A DNA stretch of 64,000 nucleotides, from NCBI GenBank assembly GCA_031271345.1, contig JAISVX010000001.1:186001-250000 (forward strand). Direction: 5' to 3'. The position numbers were made by a program, and so were the translations under genes. The notes below the pieces were generated by a model. That model searched no databases and was not told where the DNA came from. It saw only the letters and a list, made by a program, of their open reading frames with translations. Origin of the DNA: Lactobacillaceae bacterium (GTDB taxonomy: Bacteria > Pseudomonadota > Alphaproteobacteria > RF32 > CAG-239). Of this stretch, positions 31,845 through 40,501 are shown piece after piece; the stretch's first letter is position 1; every line of letters begins with the position of its first letter.

Positions 31845-34100
31845 ATGGCAAAGAAAACAGAGAAAATAAAAAAAACTGAATCGCTTTTTAGAGAGACATT
31901 ATACCGCCTTTGGGGCATTATGCTGTTGGTCTTTTGCGCGTTGGCGGTTATCAGTGTCTTATCATATAATCCGACCGACAGCTCTTTTAATGTCGCGTCT
32001 TCAGACGGAATAAAAAACATATTGGGTTCTTTCGGGTCTTATACGGCGGATGTCATTTTAAGAAGTTTTGGTTTTGCGTTAATAGTCTTTGTTTTTGCTC
32101 CATTGGTTTGGGGCTATGAGCTTACTTTTGGCAAAGAAAGAATAAATTATCCGACAAGAGTATTTGCTTTTATCATTGGCGTTATCAGCTTTTCGATGTT
32201 TTTAGCCATGCTGCCGGATTATATTGAAAACTTTGCGCTGGGCGGCGTTATCGGGAAGCGGCTTTCTGGAAAATCTTTGAGTTTTATAAACAGTTTTGCC
32301 AGAGATAAATATACTAATCTTGGAGTTGCCGGGGTTTTCTTAGTTTTAAGTGTTTTAGGGTTTAATTATGCGGCGGGAATTACGTATAAAAGCTGGGTGT
32401 CTCTGGTAAAATATACTATAGGATTTTTCAAAAAGATATTTAGCGTTTTATCTTATCCGTTTTCAAAATTTAGGAAGGGCGGAGAAGAAGTTCACGAACG
32501 CCCAAAAAGAAAAACCAAAGAGCGTGTTGAACCAAAACTTGAGACTTCGGCTCCTAAAAAAGAATCCGTGCAGATTAAAAAACCAGCTAAGGTAATCCGA
32601 CATGAAAGCGGCTATAGAGTCCCTGATGTCGGGTTGCTTTCTAAACCAGAAAAATCAAAGTCCGGCAATGATTTAAGCCAAAAAGATTTGGAAAATATCG
32701 CGCTTAATTTGGAAAATGTTCTTCAGGAGTTTGGTGTAAACGGCAAAATTGTAAAAATCAGACCAGGTCCTGTCGTCACTTTATATGAGCTTGAGCCGGC
32801 GCCGGGAACCAAAACCGCAAGGGTTATCGGTCTGTCTGACGATATTGCGCGTTCAATGTCGGTGTCTTCCGTGCGTATTGCCGTTGTTCCCGGGTCAAAT
32901 ACTATCGGCATTGAAATGCCGAACAAAACAAGAGACATTGTGTGGTTAAGAGAGTTGATTGAGGATGATAATTTTACAGACTCAAGAAATTCGCTAAACA
33001 TTGTTTTAGGCAAGGATATTGGCGGTAAAAATGTTTATGCTGATCTTGCGAAAATGCCCCATCTTTTAGTTGCCGGCACGACCGGCTCGGGTAAATCCGT
33101 GGGTATAAACTCAATGATATTGTCCATACTTTATAAGATGAGTCCAGATGAGTGCAAGATGATAATGATAGATCCCAAAATGCTGGAGCTTTCGGTTTAT
33201 AACGATATTCCGCACCTTCTTACGCCGGTTATAACTGATCCGGGAAAGGCGGTTGTCGGCTTAAAATGGGCGGTTAGAGAAATGGAAGACCGATACCGCG
33301 TGATGGCGAAAGTAAATGTTCGAAATATTCAAGGCTATAATAAAAAACTTGAAGAGCTTAAAGAATCTAACGAAAAAATGACCAGAACAATTCAAACGGG
33401 GTTTGATGAAGACGGCAGACCTATTTATGAAGAGCAGGAGTTAGATCTGACGCCGCTGCCGTATATAATAGTTGTTGTTGACGAGATGGCTGATTTAATG
33501 CTTGTCGCCGGTAAAGAAGTTGAAGCGGCGATACAGCGTTTGGCGCAGATGGCGCGCGCCGCCGGCATCCATCTTATTATGGCGACCCAGCGTCCGTCGG
33601 TCGATGTTATTACAGGCACAATTAAGGCAAACTTCCCAACCCGCATAAGTTTTCAGGTTACATCAAAAATTGACAGCCGCACAATTTTAGGCGAACAGGG
33701 AGCGGAGCAGCTTTTAGGCATGGGCGACATGCTTTATATGCCGGCAGGTCTGAGACCAATCCGTATACACGGCAGCTTTGTTAAAGACAGCGAAGTTGAA
33801 AGAGTGGTCGAGTTTCTTAAAAACCAGATGGTCCCGGAATATGTCGAAGGTATTACCGAGGGTGAGCTTAATGATAAGGGCGGCGCTATATTTGATAATG
33901 GAAGCTTTGTCGGCGGCAGTGATGACGATTTATATAATCAGGCGCTGGCAATTGTGCAGAGAGACAAAAAAGCGTCTACCAGCTACATTCAGCGCAAGCT
34001 GCGTATCGGATATAACCGCGCCGCTTCCATAATCGACAGAATGGAAGAAGAGGGCATTGTTACCGCCGCGGATCACGTGGGGCGCCGAGAAGTAATATAG
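31845..34100 (+). CDS. ftsK: DNA translocase FtsK
   Basis: FtsK pumps chromosomal DNA through the closing septum and activates XerCD at dif. The 751-residue protein has four N-terminal transmembrane helices (about residues 26-46, 65-90, 102-122 and 153-175), a basic linker, the motor domain with Walker A AGTTGSGKSVGINSM at about residues 408-422 and Walker B IVVVDEMADLML, and a C-terminal gamma winged-helix domain (SYIQRKLRIGYNRAA) that reads KOPS sites. There is no Shine-Dalgarno sequence; instead a stable hairpin ends five bases before the ATG. XerD is encoded at 21671-22585. Confidence 0.95.
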   Translation: MAKKTEKIKKTESLFRETLYRLWGIMLLVFCALAVISVLSYNPTDSSFNVASSDGIKNILGSFGSYTADVILRSFGFALIVFVFAPLVWGYELTFGKERINYPTRVFAFIIGVISFSMFLAMLPDYIENFALGGVIGKRLSGKSLSFINSFARDKYTNLGVAGVFLVLSVLGFNYAAGITYKSWVSLVKYTIGFFKKIFSVLSYPFSKFRKGGEEVHERPKRKTKERVEPKLETSAPKKESVQIKKPAKVIRHESGYRVPDVGLLSKPEKSKSGNDLSQKDLENIALNLENVLQEFGVNGKIVKIRPGPVVTLYELEPAPGTKTARVIGLSDDIARSMSVSSVRIAVVPGSNTIGIEMPNKTRDIVWLRELIEDDNFTDSRNSLNIVLGKDIGGKNVYADLAKMPHLLVAGTTGSGKSVGINSMILSILYKMSPDECKMIMIDPKMLELSVYNDIPHLLTPVITDPGKAVVGLKWAVREMEDRYRVMAKVNVRNIQGYNKKLEELKESNEKMTRTIQTGFDEDGRPIYEEQELDLTPLPYIIVVVDEMADLMLVAGKEVEAAIQRLAQMARAAGIHLIMATQRPSVDVITGTIKANFPTRISFQVTSKIDSRTILGEQGAEQLLGMGDMLYMPAGLRPIRIHGSFVKDSEVERVVEFLKNQMVPEYVEGITEGELNDKGGAIFDNGSFVGGSDDDLYNQALAIVQRDKKASTSYIQRKLRIGYNRAASIIDRMEEEGIVTAADHVGRREVI

Positions 34101-34212
34101 TTTTTGTCCCAAAAGCAATTGATTAATTTTTGAATACATGGTATTTTATAATCTACAAAATATCAGTATTTGGCTTTGCCATAAGAATTAATTAATTAAA
34201 AACTTTGTTATT

Positions 34213-34734
34213 ATGAAAAAGATTAGCGGAACGGCAATTACTGTTGGGATAATAGTGGCTGCTTTTGGACTGGGCGTTTTGTTTTCATCGAAAATCATCA
34301 TGATCCTTTTCATCGCTATATTGACACTGTGTTTCGCCTTAAGCGTACATAGATCAATACAAGACATTAAAGAACACAAAGCCGGCAAAACGTACATGAG
34401 CTGGACGTATGGGGTAAGCAAAGGCTGGATAATTACGGCTTCCGTAATGCTTCCTATCGCTTTTGTCGCTACTCTGTTTATCCTCAGAGGCTGTATTGAG
34501 CCTATTCTTGCTCTTAAAGGTTTAACCTTTATGGGTAAGATGTTTTTTGGAGTTCTTGTTTTGATACTCTGCTGCGTTTTTTTAGCGGGACTGTTTGGTT
34601 CGGTTAGCAACTTTAGAGACCGCATTATGGGTTACCGTGCATGCGATCAAGAAGTTTATGCTATCGCCGGATCTCTTGTTCCCGTTATTGTGTGTGTAGT
34701 CATGTTTTGGCTTCACGGGCATATCGTTATGTAG
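34213..34734 (+). CDS. Four-TM membrane protein of unknown function, orphan gene
   Basis: The 173-residue protein has about four hydrophobic segments (residues 8-25, 27-47, 73-95 and 104-128) and another near the C-terminus (about 150-167). No family was recognised. The gene stands alone: a TATAAT lies at 34147-34152 without an obvious -35 box, and a strong hairpin terminator follows 17 bases after the stop. Its leader is A/T only (repeated TTAATTAATTAA, then TTTGTTATT before ATG) with no Shine-Dalgarno sequence. It belongs to the same SD-less orphan class as 5615-6439, another membrane protein. Confidence 0.55.
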   Translation: MKKISGTAITVGIIVAAFGLGVLFSSKIIMILFIAILTLCFALSVHRSIQDIKEHKAGKTYMSWTYGVSKGWIITASVMLPIAFVATLFILRGCIEPILALKGLTFMGKMFFGVLVLILCCVFLAGLFGSVSNFRDRIMGYRACDQEVYAIAGSLVPVIVCVVMFWLHGHIVM

Positions 34735-34750
34735 TGTTAAATCTTTTAGT

Positions 34751-34785
34751 AAAAGGGTTTCGTAAGAAACCCTTTTATCTTTTTA
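34751..34785 (+). terminator. Rho-independent terminator after the 34213-34734 gene
   Basis: AAAAGGGTTTC (34751-34761) pairs with GAAACCCTTTT (34766-34776), followed by ATCTTTTT. Confidence 0.87.
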
Positions 34786-34847
34786 AAACTTGATATGTTT
34801 ATGGTTATAAAGTAGTCTGAAAAATATCTTATAATAAGGAAAAAACT

Positions 34848-35327
34848 ATGGAGAAAATAGCAAGTTTTACCGTTAATCATTTGGATTTGCTTCCGGGTAT
34901 TTATGTTTCAAGAAAAGATTATGTCGCCGGCAATACAATAACGACATTTGATTTAAGAATGACCGCGCCCAACAGGGAGCCGGTTATGAACACTGCGGAA
35001 GTTCATACGATAGAGCATTTGGGGGCGACTTTTTTAAGAAATGACAAAGAGTGGAAAGATAAGGTAATATATTTTGGTCCGATGGGCTGCAGGACGGGTT
35101 TTTATCTTCTTTTAGCGGGAGATTATGTATCCGAAGACGTTGTTCAATTAGTGAAAAAAATGTATGAATTTATCCGCGATTTTAACGGAGATGTTCCTGG
35201 CGCACACCCGAAAGACTGCGGCAATTATCTTGACATGAATCTTCCAATGGCAAAATATTGGGGAAGGAAATTTGTTGAAGGTGTTTTGGATAATATAAAA
35301 GAAAACAGGCTGAACTATCCTAAATAA
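34848..35327 (+). CDS. luxS: S-ribosylhomocysteine lyase LuxS
   Basis: LuxS splits S-ribosylhomocysteine into homocysteine and DPD, the precursor of autoinducer-2, thereby detoxifying the by-product of SAM-dependent methylation. The 159-residue protein is full length. Metal ligands are His53 and His57 in HTIEH and Cys124 in KDCGN, with Glu56 and Cys81 (MGCRTG) at the catalytic positions. The start has an AAGGAAA Shine-Dalgarno sequence. It lies 12 bases before the malic enzyme gene. LuxS is common in Firmicutes and gammaproteobacteria but rare in alphaproteobacteria, so horizontal acquisition is likely. Confidence 0.95.
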   Translation: MEKIASFTVNHLDLLPGIYVSRKDYVAGNTITTFDLRMTAPNREPVMNTAEVHTIEHLGATFLRNDKEWKDKVIYFGPMGCRTGFYLLLAGDYVSEDVVQLVKKMYEFIRDFNGDVPGAHPKDCGNYLDMNLPMAKYWGRKFVEGVLDNIKENRLNYPK

Positions 35328-35339
35328 AAAGAGGCTGGT

Positions 35340-36512
35340 ATGGATTATAAACGAGAGGCGCTTAAAGCCCATAAAAAATGGCATGGAAAACTTAAAATTG
35401 AACCGAAAATGGCGATAGAATCTAAAGACGATTTGTCTTTGGCATATACGCCGGGGGTTGCGTATCCGTGTCTTGAAATAAGCAAAGACCCCGAATTAAG
35501 CTATGAATATACAGGGCGCTGGAATACGGTTGCCGTAATTTCAGACGGAACGGCAGTGCTTGGGCTTGGCGATATAGGTCCTGAAGCCGGCATGCCCGTT
35601 ATGGAGGGCAAAGCCGTTTTGTTTAAAATATTTGGCGGTATTGACGCTGTTCCGCTATGTGTAAAATCGAAAAACGTTGATGAAATTGTAAACACCATCG
35701 CTTTGCTGGAAGGAAGCTTTGGCGGAATTAATCTTGAAGATATTTCCGCTCCGCGCTGCTTTGAAATTGAACGAAGGCTCAAGGAAAGGTGCAGTATTCC
35801 TGTTTTTCATGACGACCAACACGGTACCGCTGTCGTTACGTTGTCCGCGATGATAAACGCGCTTAAATTTACGAAAAAAGACCTGAAAAATATCGGCGTG
35901 GTTATAAGCGGAGCTGGCGCCGCGGGAATAGCCATTGCAAAGCTCCTTATCTTTGCGGGTCTTAAAAATGTTGTAATGTGCGACAGCAAAGGCGCTATAT
36001 ATAAAGGTCGGGAAAACTTAAACAAAGAAAAAGAAGAAATCGCGGCAATTTCCAACGAGGATATGAAAAAAGGCGGCTTGGAGGATATTATTAAAGGTGC
36101 GGATGTGTTTATAGGAGTTTCTAAACCAGGGATATTGACTAAAAAAATGGTTAAGACAATGGCGGAAAATCCGATTGTTTTCGCAATGGCGAACCCTGTT
36201 CCCGAGATTCTGCCGAATTTAGCCAAAGCAGCCGGTGTCGCGGTTGTAGGAACCGGTCGCAGCGATTTTCCCAACCAGATTAATAATGTGCTGGCATTTC
36301 CTGGAATCTTCCGCGGTGCGCTTGACGCAAGAGCAAGCGATATTAATGATGAAATGAAAATTGCCGCGGCTTATGCCATAGCAAAACTTGTCTCAAAAGA
36401 AGACTTGAGAGCAGATTATATAATTCCTTCCATATTTGATGAGAGAATTAAAAATGCGGTTGCTAAAGCGGTTGTAAAAGCGGCAAGAAAAACCGGCGTT
36501 GTAAAAAAATGA
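35340..36512 (+). CDS. Malic enzyme, short form (malate to pyruvate and CO2)
   Basis: The 390-residue protein oxidatively decarboxylates malate with NAD or NADP. It has the catalytic Tyr-Thr-Pro-Gly-Val (LAYTPGVAYP) near residue 37, LGLGDIGPEAGMPVMEGK with the catalytic lysine region, the metal-binding FHDDQHGTAVV near residue 165, and the dinucleotide site VVISGAGAAGIAIAK. It lacks the phosphotransacetylase-like C-terminal domain (about 330 residues) found in most proteobacterial MaeB, so it is the short form more typical of Gram-positives. It follows luxS by 12 bases, an unusual pairing. The gene ends 6 bases from the converging grpE gene. Confidence 0.9.
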   Translation: MDYKREALKAHKKWHGKLKIEPKMAIESKDDLSLAYTPGVAYPCLEISKDPELSYEYTGRWNTVAVISDGTAVLGLGDIGPEAGMPVMEGKAVLFKIFGGIDAVPLCVKSKNVDEIVNTIALLEGSFGGINLEDISAPRCFEIERRLKERCSIPVFHDDQHGTAVVTLSAMINALKFTKKDLKNIGVVISGAGAAGIAIAKLLIFAGLKNVVMCDSKGAIYKGRENLNKEKEEIAAISNEDMKKGGLEDIIKGADVFIGVSKPGILTKKMVKTMAENPIVFAMANPVPEILPNLAKAAGVAVVGTGRSDFPNQINNVLAFPGIFRGALDARASDINDEMKIAAAYAIAKLVSKEDLRADYIIPSIFDERIKNAVAKAVVKAARKTGVVKK

Positions 36513-36518
36513 AACTTT

Positions 36519-37088
36519 TTATTTTCCGCCCGTAGTTACAATAACCATTGCTTCGCGTAAAATTCTGTCATTAATCATATAGCCGGACTGAAGTTCCGCA
36601 ATTACCGTTCCCGCAGGTTTTGTTTTATCTTCCACCTGTTGGACGACCTGATGAAAATTAGGGTCGAATACCTTGCCAATAATATCCATCTTAACCACGC
36701 CGAATTTTGCAAAAACCTTATGTAATTCTTCTTGCGTAAGCTCGACGCCTTTTAACAGGGTTTCGCAGTTTGAGGCGGTTTCATTATTAACGCTGTCAAT
36801 TGCCCTTTGCAGATTGTCGGCTACTCCAAGCAAATTTTTTGCAAAGCTTGCTATGGCATATTTATTGTTTTTTTCAATTTCTTGCAGGCATCTTTTTTTA
36901 GTGTTTTCTGAGTCCGCGTAAGCTCTAAGGAAATCTTCTTTGAGTTTTTTATTTTCAGCAATAAGGAGATCAATATTTATAACATCTTCCTCTTCGCCGC
37001 TGTCTTTGACGGCTTCTTCCTGCTCTTTGCCGCTATTTGCGGTTTCTTCAATATCTTCATCTAATTCTTCGTCAATATCGTTTTTCAT
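36519..37088 (-). CDS. grpE: Nucleotide-exchange factor GrpE
   Basis: GrpE releases ADP from DnaK. The 189-residue protein has a strongly acidic N-terminus (about residues 1-40), a long coiled coil from about residue 42 to 90, and a C-terminal beta domain with GVVKMDIIGKVFDPNFHQ and GYMINDRILREAMVIV. AGAGGAAA precedes the start. No CIRCE repeat (TTAGCACTC-N9-GAGTGCTAA) is visible upstream and hrcA is not adjacent, so control is more likely by a heat-shock sigma factor than by HrcA. It is divergent from the glycogen synthase gene across about 200 bases. Confidence 0.93.
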   Translation of the reverse strand: MKNDIDEELDEDIEETANSGKEQEEAVKDSGEEEDVINIDLLIAENKKLKEDFLRAYADSENTKKRCLQEIEKNNKYAIASFAKNLLGVADNLQRAIDSVNNETASNCETLLKGVELTQEELHKVFAKFGVVKMDIIGKVFDPNFHQVVQQVEDKTKPAGTVIAELQSGYMINDRILREAMVIVTTGGK

Positions 37089-37290
37089 AGATTTCCTCTT
37101 TAATTTAGTTTTAATAAAGGCTTGTTATATTAAACTTAGTAGCTAATTATGTACAAGTCAAGAGACGTGGCTTTATAATATAGCGTATTTATAACAAAGT
37201 TTTGGTACATAGCCTATTGTAAAATAAGAATGTTTATGCTAGTTTACTGAAAATTTTTTATTGCTGTTTTTTATTAAAGAAAGACGTGTT

Positions 37291-39321
37291 ATGGTTCCGA
37301 TGCCGCCAGAATTAGAGAGTAAAAATATTTTAGGGTTATTGCCAGATAACTTTAATAAATCTAAGTTTTCAATTACTTATGGAATAGTAAACAGTCCGTT
37401 GCTAAAAGAGATTCAGAATCTCGGAAGAAACCAGTGTTTGGGAAAATGCGGATGGCCGCATATTGAAAAAATAGACGCATGGATGATTACTGCGGAAACA
37501 GCTACATTCATGAAAATAGGCGGCTTGGGAATGATAGCCTCGGAGCTTCCCGAAGCTTTTAACGAAACTTATACAGACGAAAAAATGACCGTTGTAACGC
37601 CTTTGTATCTTGGCGATACAAAGAAGAAAAAAGCCGCTTTTGACAAAGATGTTTATCTTGGAAGCGAAAGCGAAAATATAAAATTGACCAAGCTGAAAAG
37701 CATAGATGTAGTTTTTGCGGGCAAAAAAGGAACTTTAATTAATCATAAGGTTCAAATTTTTACAGGCGAGCTTAAAGGCGTTAGATACATCTTTCTTGAT
37801 AATGACAGATTTTTTTCGATAAATCCGCATAAAAATAATAAGCCTTCTCAACAGGGGTGTTATGTTCTTAATGAAGACGGCGTAGACGAAGTGGAGAGAT
37901 TTGCGTTTTTCTCCAAGGCTGTTTATGTTCTTCTTAAAGGGATATGCGAGGGAAAAATAAAAGATATAGGCAAGCCCAATATTTTGGTTGCCAACGATTG
38001 GCACAGCGGTGCTTTATCCGGCTTAACAAAATATTTAACCACGGCGCAAAACTTTACCGGCGAAATGACGGCGGATTTGGCGGAAGAAATTAAGGCTGTT
38101 CCAGTTATTCATATTGCTCACCATCTGGGGTATCAGGGCTGGGACTACAACAACACTTCAAAGATACTAAATTCTTTGTATGAAAATGTCGCCAGTCTGG
38201 TGTTTAAGAACGCGAGAGCGATAAAAAACACTAATCCGCGCACAACAAATACTTTAATTGTTTATGACTGTTATAATCAGGCGTCATGCAATTTTCATCT
38301 TGCCGACAGAGTTGTCACCGTATCAAAAAATTATCTTGAAGAAGTTTCAAAAAATTTGAAGTTTGGCTATGATTTTCGCGATATTTTAAAAATCCGCAAA
38401 GATCACCGCAATTTTTTTGGAATTGTAAACGGTTATGATAAAGATTTAATATCTCCAAACGAAGAAAAAATAAAACATATCAACGAATATTTTGGAGATA
38501 CGGATTTCAGGGTATATTCTGAGAAGGATGCCGCAACGAAAAACCATAATAAAAATGAGTTTGTAAAACTGATTTCAAAAATTGCAAAAGACCTGGAATA
38601 TAAGCAAAAAGTTATCCCTTTGATTGATATATATAAGTTCTCGGATTTATCAAAAAAAGTAAAACATGCGGAAAATGTCGCCATCTTTTCCGCAACAAGC
38701 AGGCTGGTTGAGCAAAAAGGTTATGACATTGCCGCGGAAGCGATTATAAAAGTTATTGACGGGGCGCCAAAAATTGATGATTTGCCGATATTTATATTAG
38801 GCGGCGCGGGTGAAGACGCCCAATTTGAAATTCTTCGAAAACTTAAAGACAAAGTAATGAAAATAAACCCAAAAATCGGGGAAAGAGTTTTTGTGTTCCA
38901 TGGTTACAGAGACCAGTTTGCTTATGTAATTCAGTTGGCGTCAGATTTTTATATGATGCCGAGCCGTTTTGAACCGTGCGGTTTGACTCAGATGGAAGCT
39001 CTGGCGAAAGGCGCTCTTCCTATTGTTACATCAACAGGCGGGCTTGTTGATACGATAGACGAGAATATCGACGGTTTTAAAACGGAAGTTTTTTTTGTTG
39101 ATAAGACCAGAGTTTTCGGCAGCAATTTAACTGCGCAACGACTAAAAAACAATACAAACGCTTATGCGGAAACATTGTTGAAAGCTCTTAACACTTTTTA
39201 TGAAGATAAAAAGAAAATAGAAGAGATGAAGGTAAACGCCATGCATAAAGACTTTAGCTGGGATGTTGAAAAAGGCGCGCTGTCGAAATATTATCAGTTG
39301 TTTAAAACCGGGCATATCTAA
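37291..39321 (+). CDS. glgA: Glycogen/starch synthase (GT5), unusually long
   Basis: This GT5 enzyme would extend alpha-1,4-glucan from ADP-glucose. I take the ATG at 37291 (676 residues); the frame is open 10 codons upstream from a TTG. The sugar-nucleotide loop FMKIGGLG is at residues 73-80. The active site includes HIAHHLGYQGWDY, a Rossmann nucleotide domain with EQKGYDIAAEA and the E-x7-E motif in PSRFEPCGLTQMEALAKG. It is about 200 residues longer than E. coli GlgA, with roughly 60 extra N-terminal residues and inserts in the acceptor domain. No other glycogen gene is adjacent. The start has only a weak AGAAAG ribosome site. Confidence 0.82.
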   Translation: MVPMPPELESKNILGLLPDNFNKSKFSITYGIVNSPLLKEIQNLGRNQCLGKCGWPHIEKIDAWMITAETATFMKIGGLGMIASELPEAFNETYTDEKMTVVTPLYLGDTKKKKAAFDKDVYLGSESENIKLTKLKSIDVVFAGKKGTLINHKVQIFTGELKGVRYIFLDNDRFFSINPHKNNKPSQQGCYVLNEDGVDEVERFAFFSKAVYVLLKGICEGKIKDIGKPNILVANDWHSGALSGLTKYLTTAQNFTGEMTADLAEEIKAVPVIHIAHHLGYQGWDYNNTSKILNSLYENVASLVFKNARAIKNTNPRTTNTLIVYDCYNQASCNFHLADRVVTVSKNYLEEVSKNLKFGYDFRDILKIRKDHRNFFGIVNGYDKDLISPNEEKIKHINEYFGDTDFRVYSEKDAATKNHNKNEFVKLISKIAKDLEYKQKVIPLIDIYKFSDLSKKVKHAENVAIFSATSRLVEQKGYDIAAEAIIKVIDGAPKIDDLPIFILGGAGEDAQFEILRKLKDKVMKINPKIGERVFVFHGYRDQFAYVIQLASDFYMMPSRFEPCGLTQMEALAKGALPIVTSTGGLVDTIDENIDGFKTEVFFVDKTRVFGSNLTAQRLKNNTNAYAETLLKALNTFYEDKKKIEEMKVNAMHKDFSWDVEKGALSKYYQLFKTGHI

Positions 39322-39325
39322 ATAG

Positions 39326-39357
39326 AATTAAGAGAGACCTGCCTCTCTTAATTTTTG
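39326..39357 (+). terminator. Rho-independent terminator after glgA
   Basis: AATTAAGAGAG (39326-39336) pairs with CTCTCTTAATT (39343-39353), followed by a T-run. Confidence 0.85.
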
Positions 39358-39370
39358 TCTAAATACTGTA

Positions 39371-39399
39371 TGTACAAGATGTGTATTATATGATATAAT
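39371..39399 (+). promoter_or_regulatory. Candidate promoter for the 39455-40357 gene
   Basis: TGTACA (39371-39376, four of six -35 matches), 17 bases, then a perfect TATAAT (39394-39399). The predicted leader is about 50 bases. Confidence 0.55.
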
Positions 39400-39454
39400 A
39401 TGGATGTTTTTTATAAATTGTAAATTATTAGTCATCCTTTAAAATTCTTTTTAT

Positions 39455-40357
39455 ATGAGAGCATTTAAATGTTTTTTCGCAGCAGTTCTTTTGCTGACAT
39501 CGGTATTAACAGCATCCGCTCAAAACGACAGTTTGCGGTTTTCTTCTAACTTCGGGGCGCTTTTCCAGGCGGAAGGAATGTATGATAAAACTTCGCATGC
39601 CTTGGGGCAGGTGATGTTGAGCGGGGATATTAAGGCGGAGTACAACAAGTTCTTTGCTGGAGCGCGGGTTAACATCTACACGGGAAATGATACGCCGGAT
39701 GAAAAGTTCGACTATTTCCTTTCTCAGCTTAAACTCTTTGTCGGGTATAACATCGGCAGGAACGAACTGAGATTAAGTGTTGGAAAACTCCGCAGGCGGG
39801 AGCTTCAAACTTCGGTTTACACCATGACGGGTACGGCAACCAGCCAAAACCGTTCGCTGACAATGGGGCTTTTTGCCACTGCGCCAAAAGCGGCGATGTT
39901 GGAGTTTGGCGGTGAGAAATTTAAGATTTTCACCGGCTACTATGAAGCGGAACGGGACTTCCTTTTGAAGTTCTATGGAGGCGGGACCTACTTTGCGGGG
40001 GGAGAAGCCAACCTTTTCAAGAACATGCTTCATGTTTCTGGAGGGATGGATATAAGGTCTGGAGAATATTCGGGCTTTGCATCCGTAAAACTCTCTTTGA
40101 GAAGCACCGCCGTTATGGTTGAAGGTTCTCAGATAGGTGTTAAAGGAGGTGAAACTTTGGTCGCCAACATCAACCAAAAGGTTGGTAAATATGCGTTTGT
40201 GCTGGAGGGACACTTTATGAAAGACTTTACAAGAGGTCTTGCTTCATTCCACCTGCCCAACGGTTTGTGGATTGGGAGCGGTTATCAGGATATTGCCGGA
40301 GAAACATCGCCGGTTTTATCTGTCGGTATAACCAAGTTTTTCAGTCTAGCGAAATAA
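39455..40357 (+). CDS. Putative outer-membrane beta-barrel protein, orphan gene
   Basis: The 300-residue protein has a signal peptide (about residues 1-22, ending TASAQ) and then alternating polar-hydrophobic strands with many glycines and aromatics (for example KLFVGYNIGRNELRLSVGK, GGEANLFKNMLHVSGGMDI). It ends SVGITKFFSLAK, consistent with a small outer-membrane barrel of perhaps 12-14 strands. I do not recognise the family. The Ser-Ala-Gln cleavage region resembles Bacteroidetes-type exported proteins. The leader lacks a Shine-Dalgarno sequence, the gene has its own promoter and terminator, and by eye its GC content (near half) is clearly above its neighbours. Transfer from another phylum is plausible but unproven. 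Confidence 0.6.
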   Translation: MRAFKCFFAAVLLLTSVLTASAQNDSLRFSSNFGALFQAEGMYDKTSHALGQVMLSGDIKAEYNKFFAGARVNIYTGNDTPDEKFDYFLSQLKLFVGYNIGRNELRLSVGKLRRRELQTSVYTMTGTATSQNRSLTMGLFATAPKAAMLEFGGEKFKIFTGYYEAERDFLLKFYGGGTYFAGGEANLFKNMLHVSGGMDIRSGEYSGFASVKLSLRSTAVMVEGSQIGVKGGETLVANINQKVGKYAFVLEGHFMKDFTRGLASFHLPNGLWIGSGYQDIAGETSPVLSVGITKFFSLAK

Positions 40358-40372
40358 TCTTGGCTGAAAGAT

Positions 40373-40411
40373 AGCAAAGGGGTTCTGACAAGAACCCCTT
40401 TGCTGTTTTAA
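40373..40411 (+). terminator. Rho-independent terminator after the 39455-40357 gene
   Basis: A 14 bp perfect stem, AGCAAAGGGGTTCT (40373-40386) with AGAACCCCTTTGCT (40391-40404), is followed by GTTTTA. Confidence 0.85.
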
Positions 40412-40501
40412 AATAGTCTGCAAACCGCAAAAATGTCCTTGCTAGTCTTAGTCTTTTGGCTTATTTTTATTTTAGGTTTTTGAATAATAAAAGGTATGAA
40501 A

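Noticed and set aside
37089-37290. CIRCE heat-shock operator upstream of grpE
   Set aside because: No TTAGCACTC inverted repeat is present on either strand.
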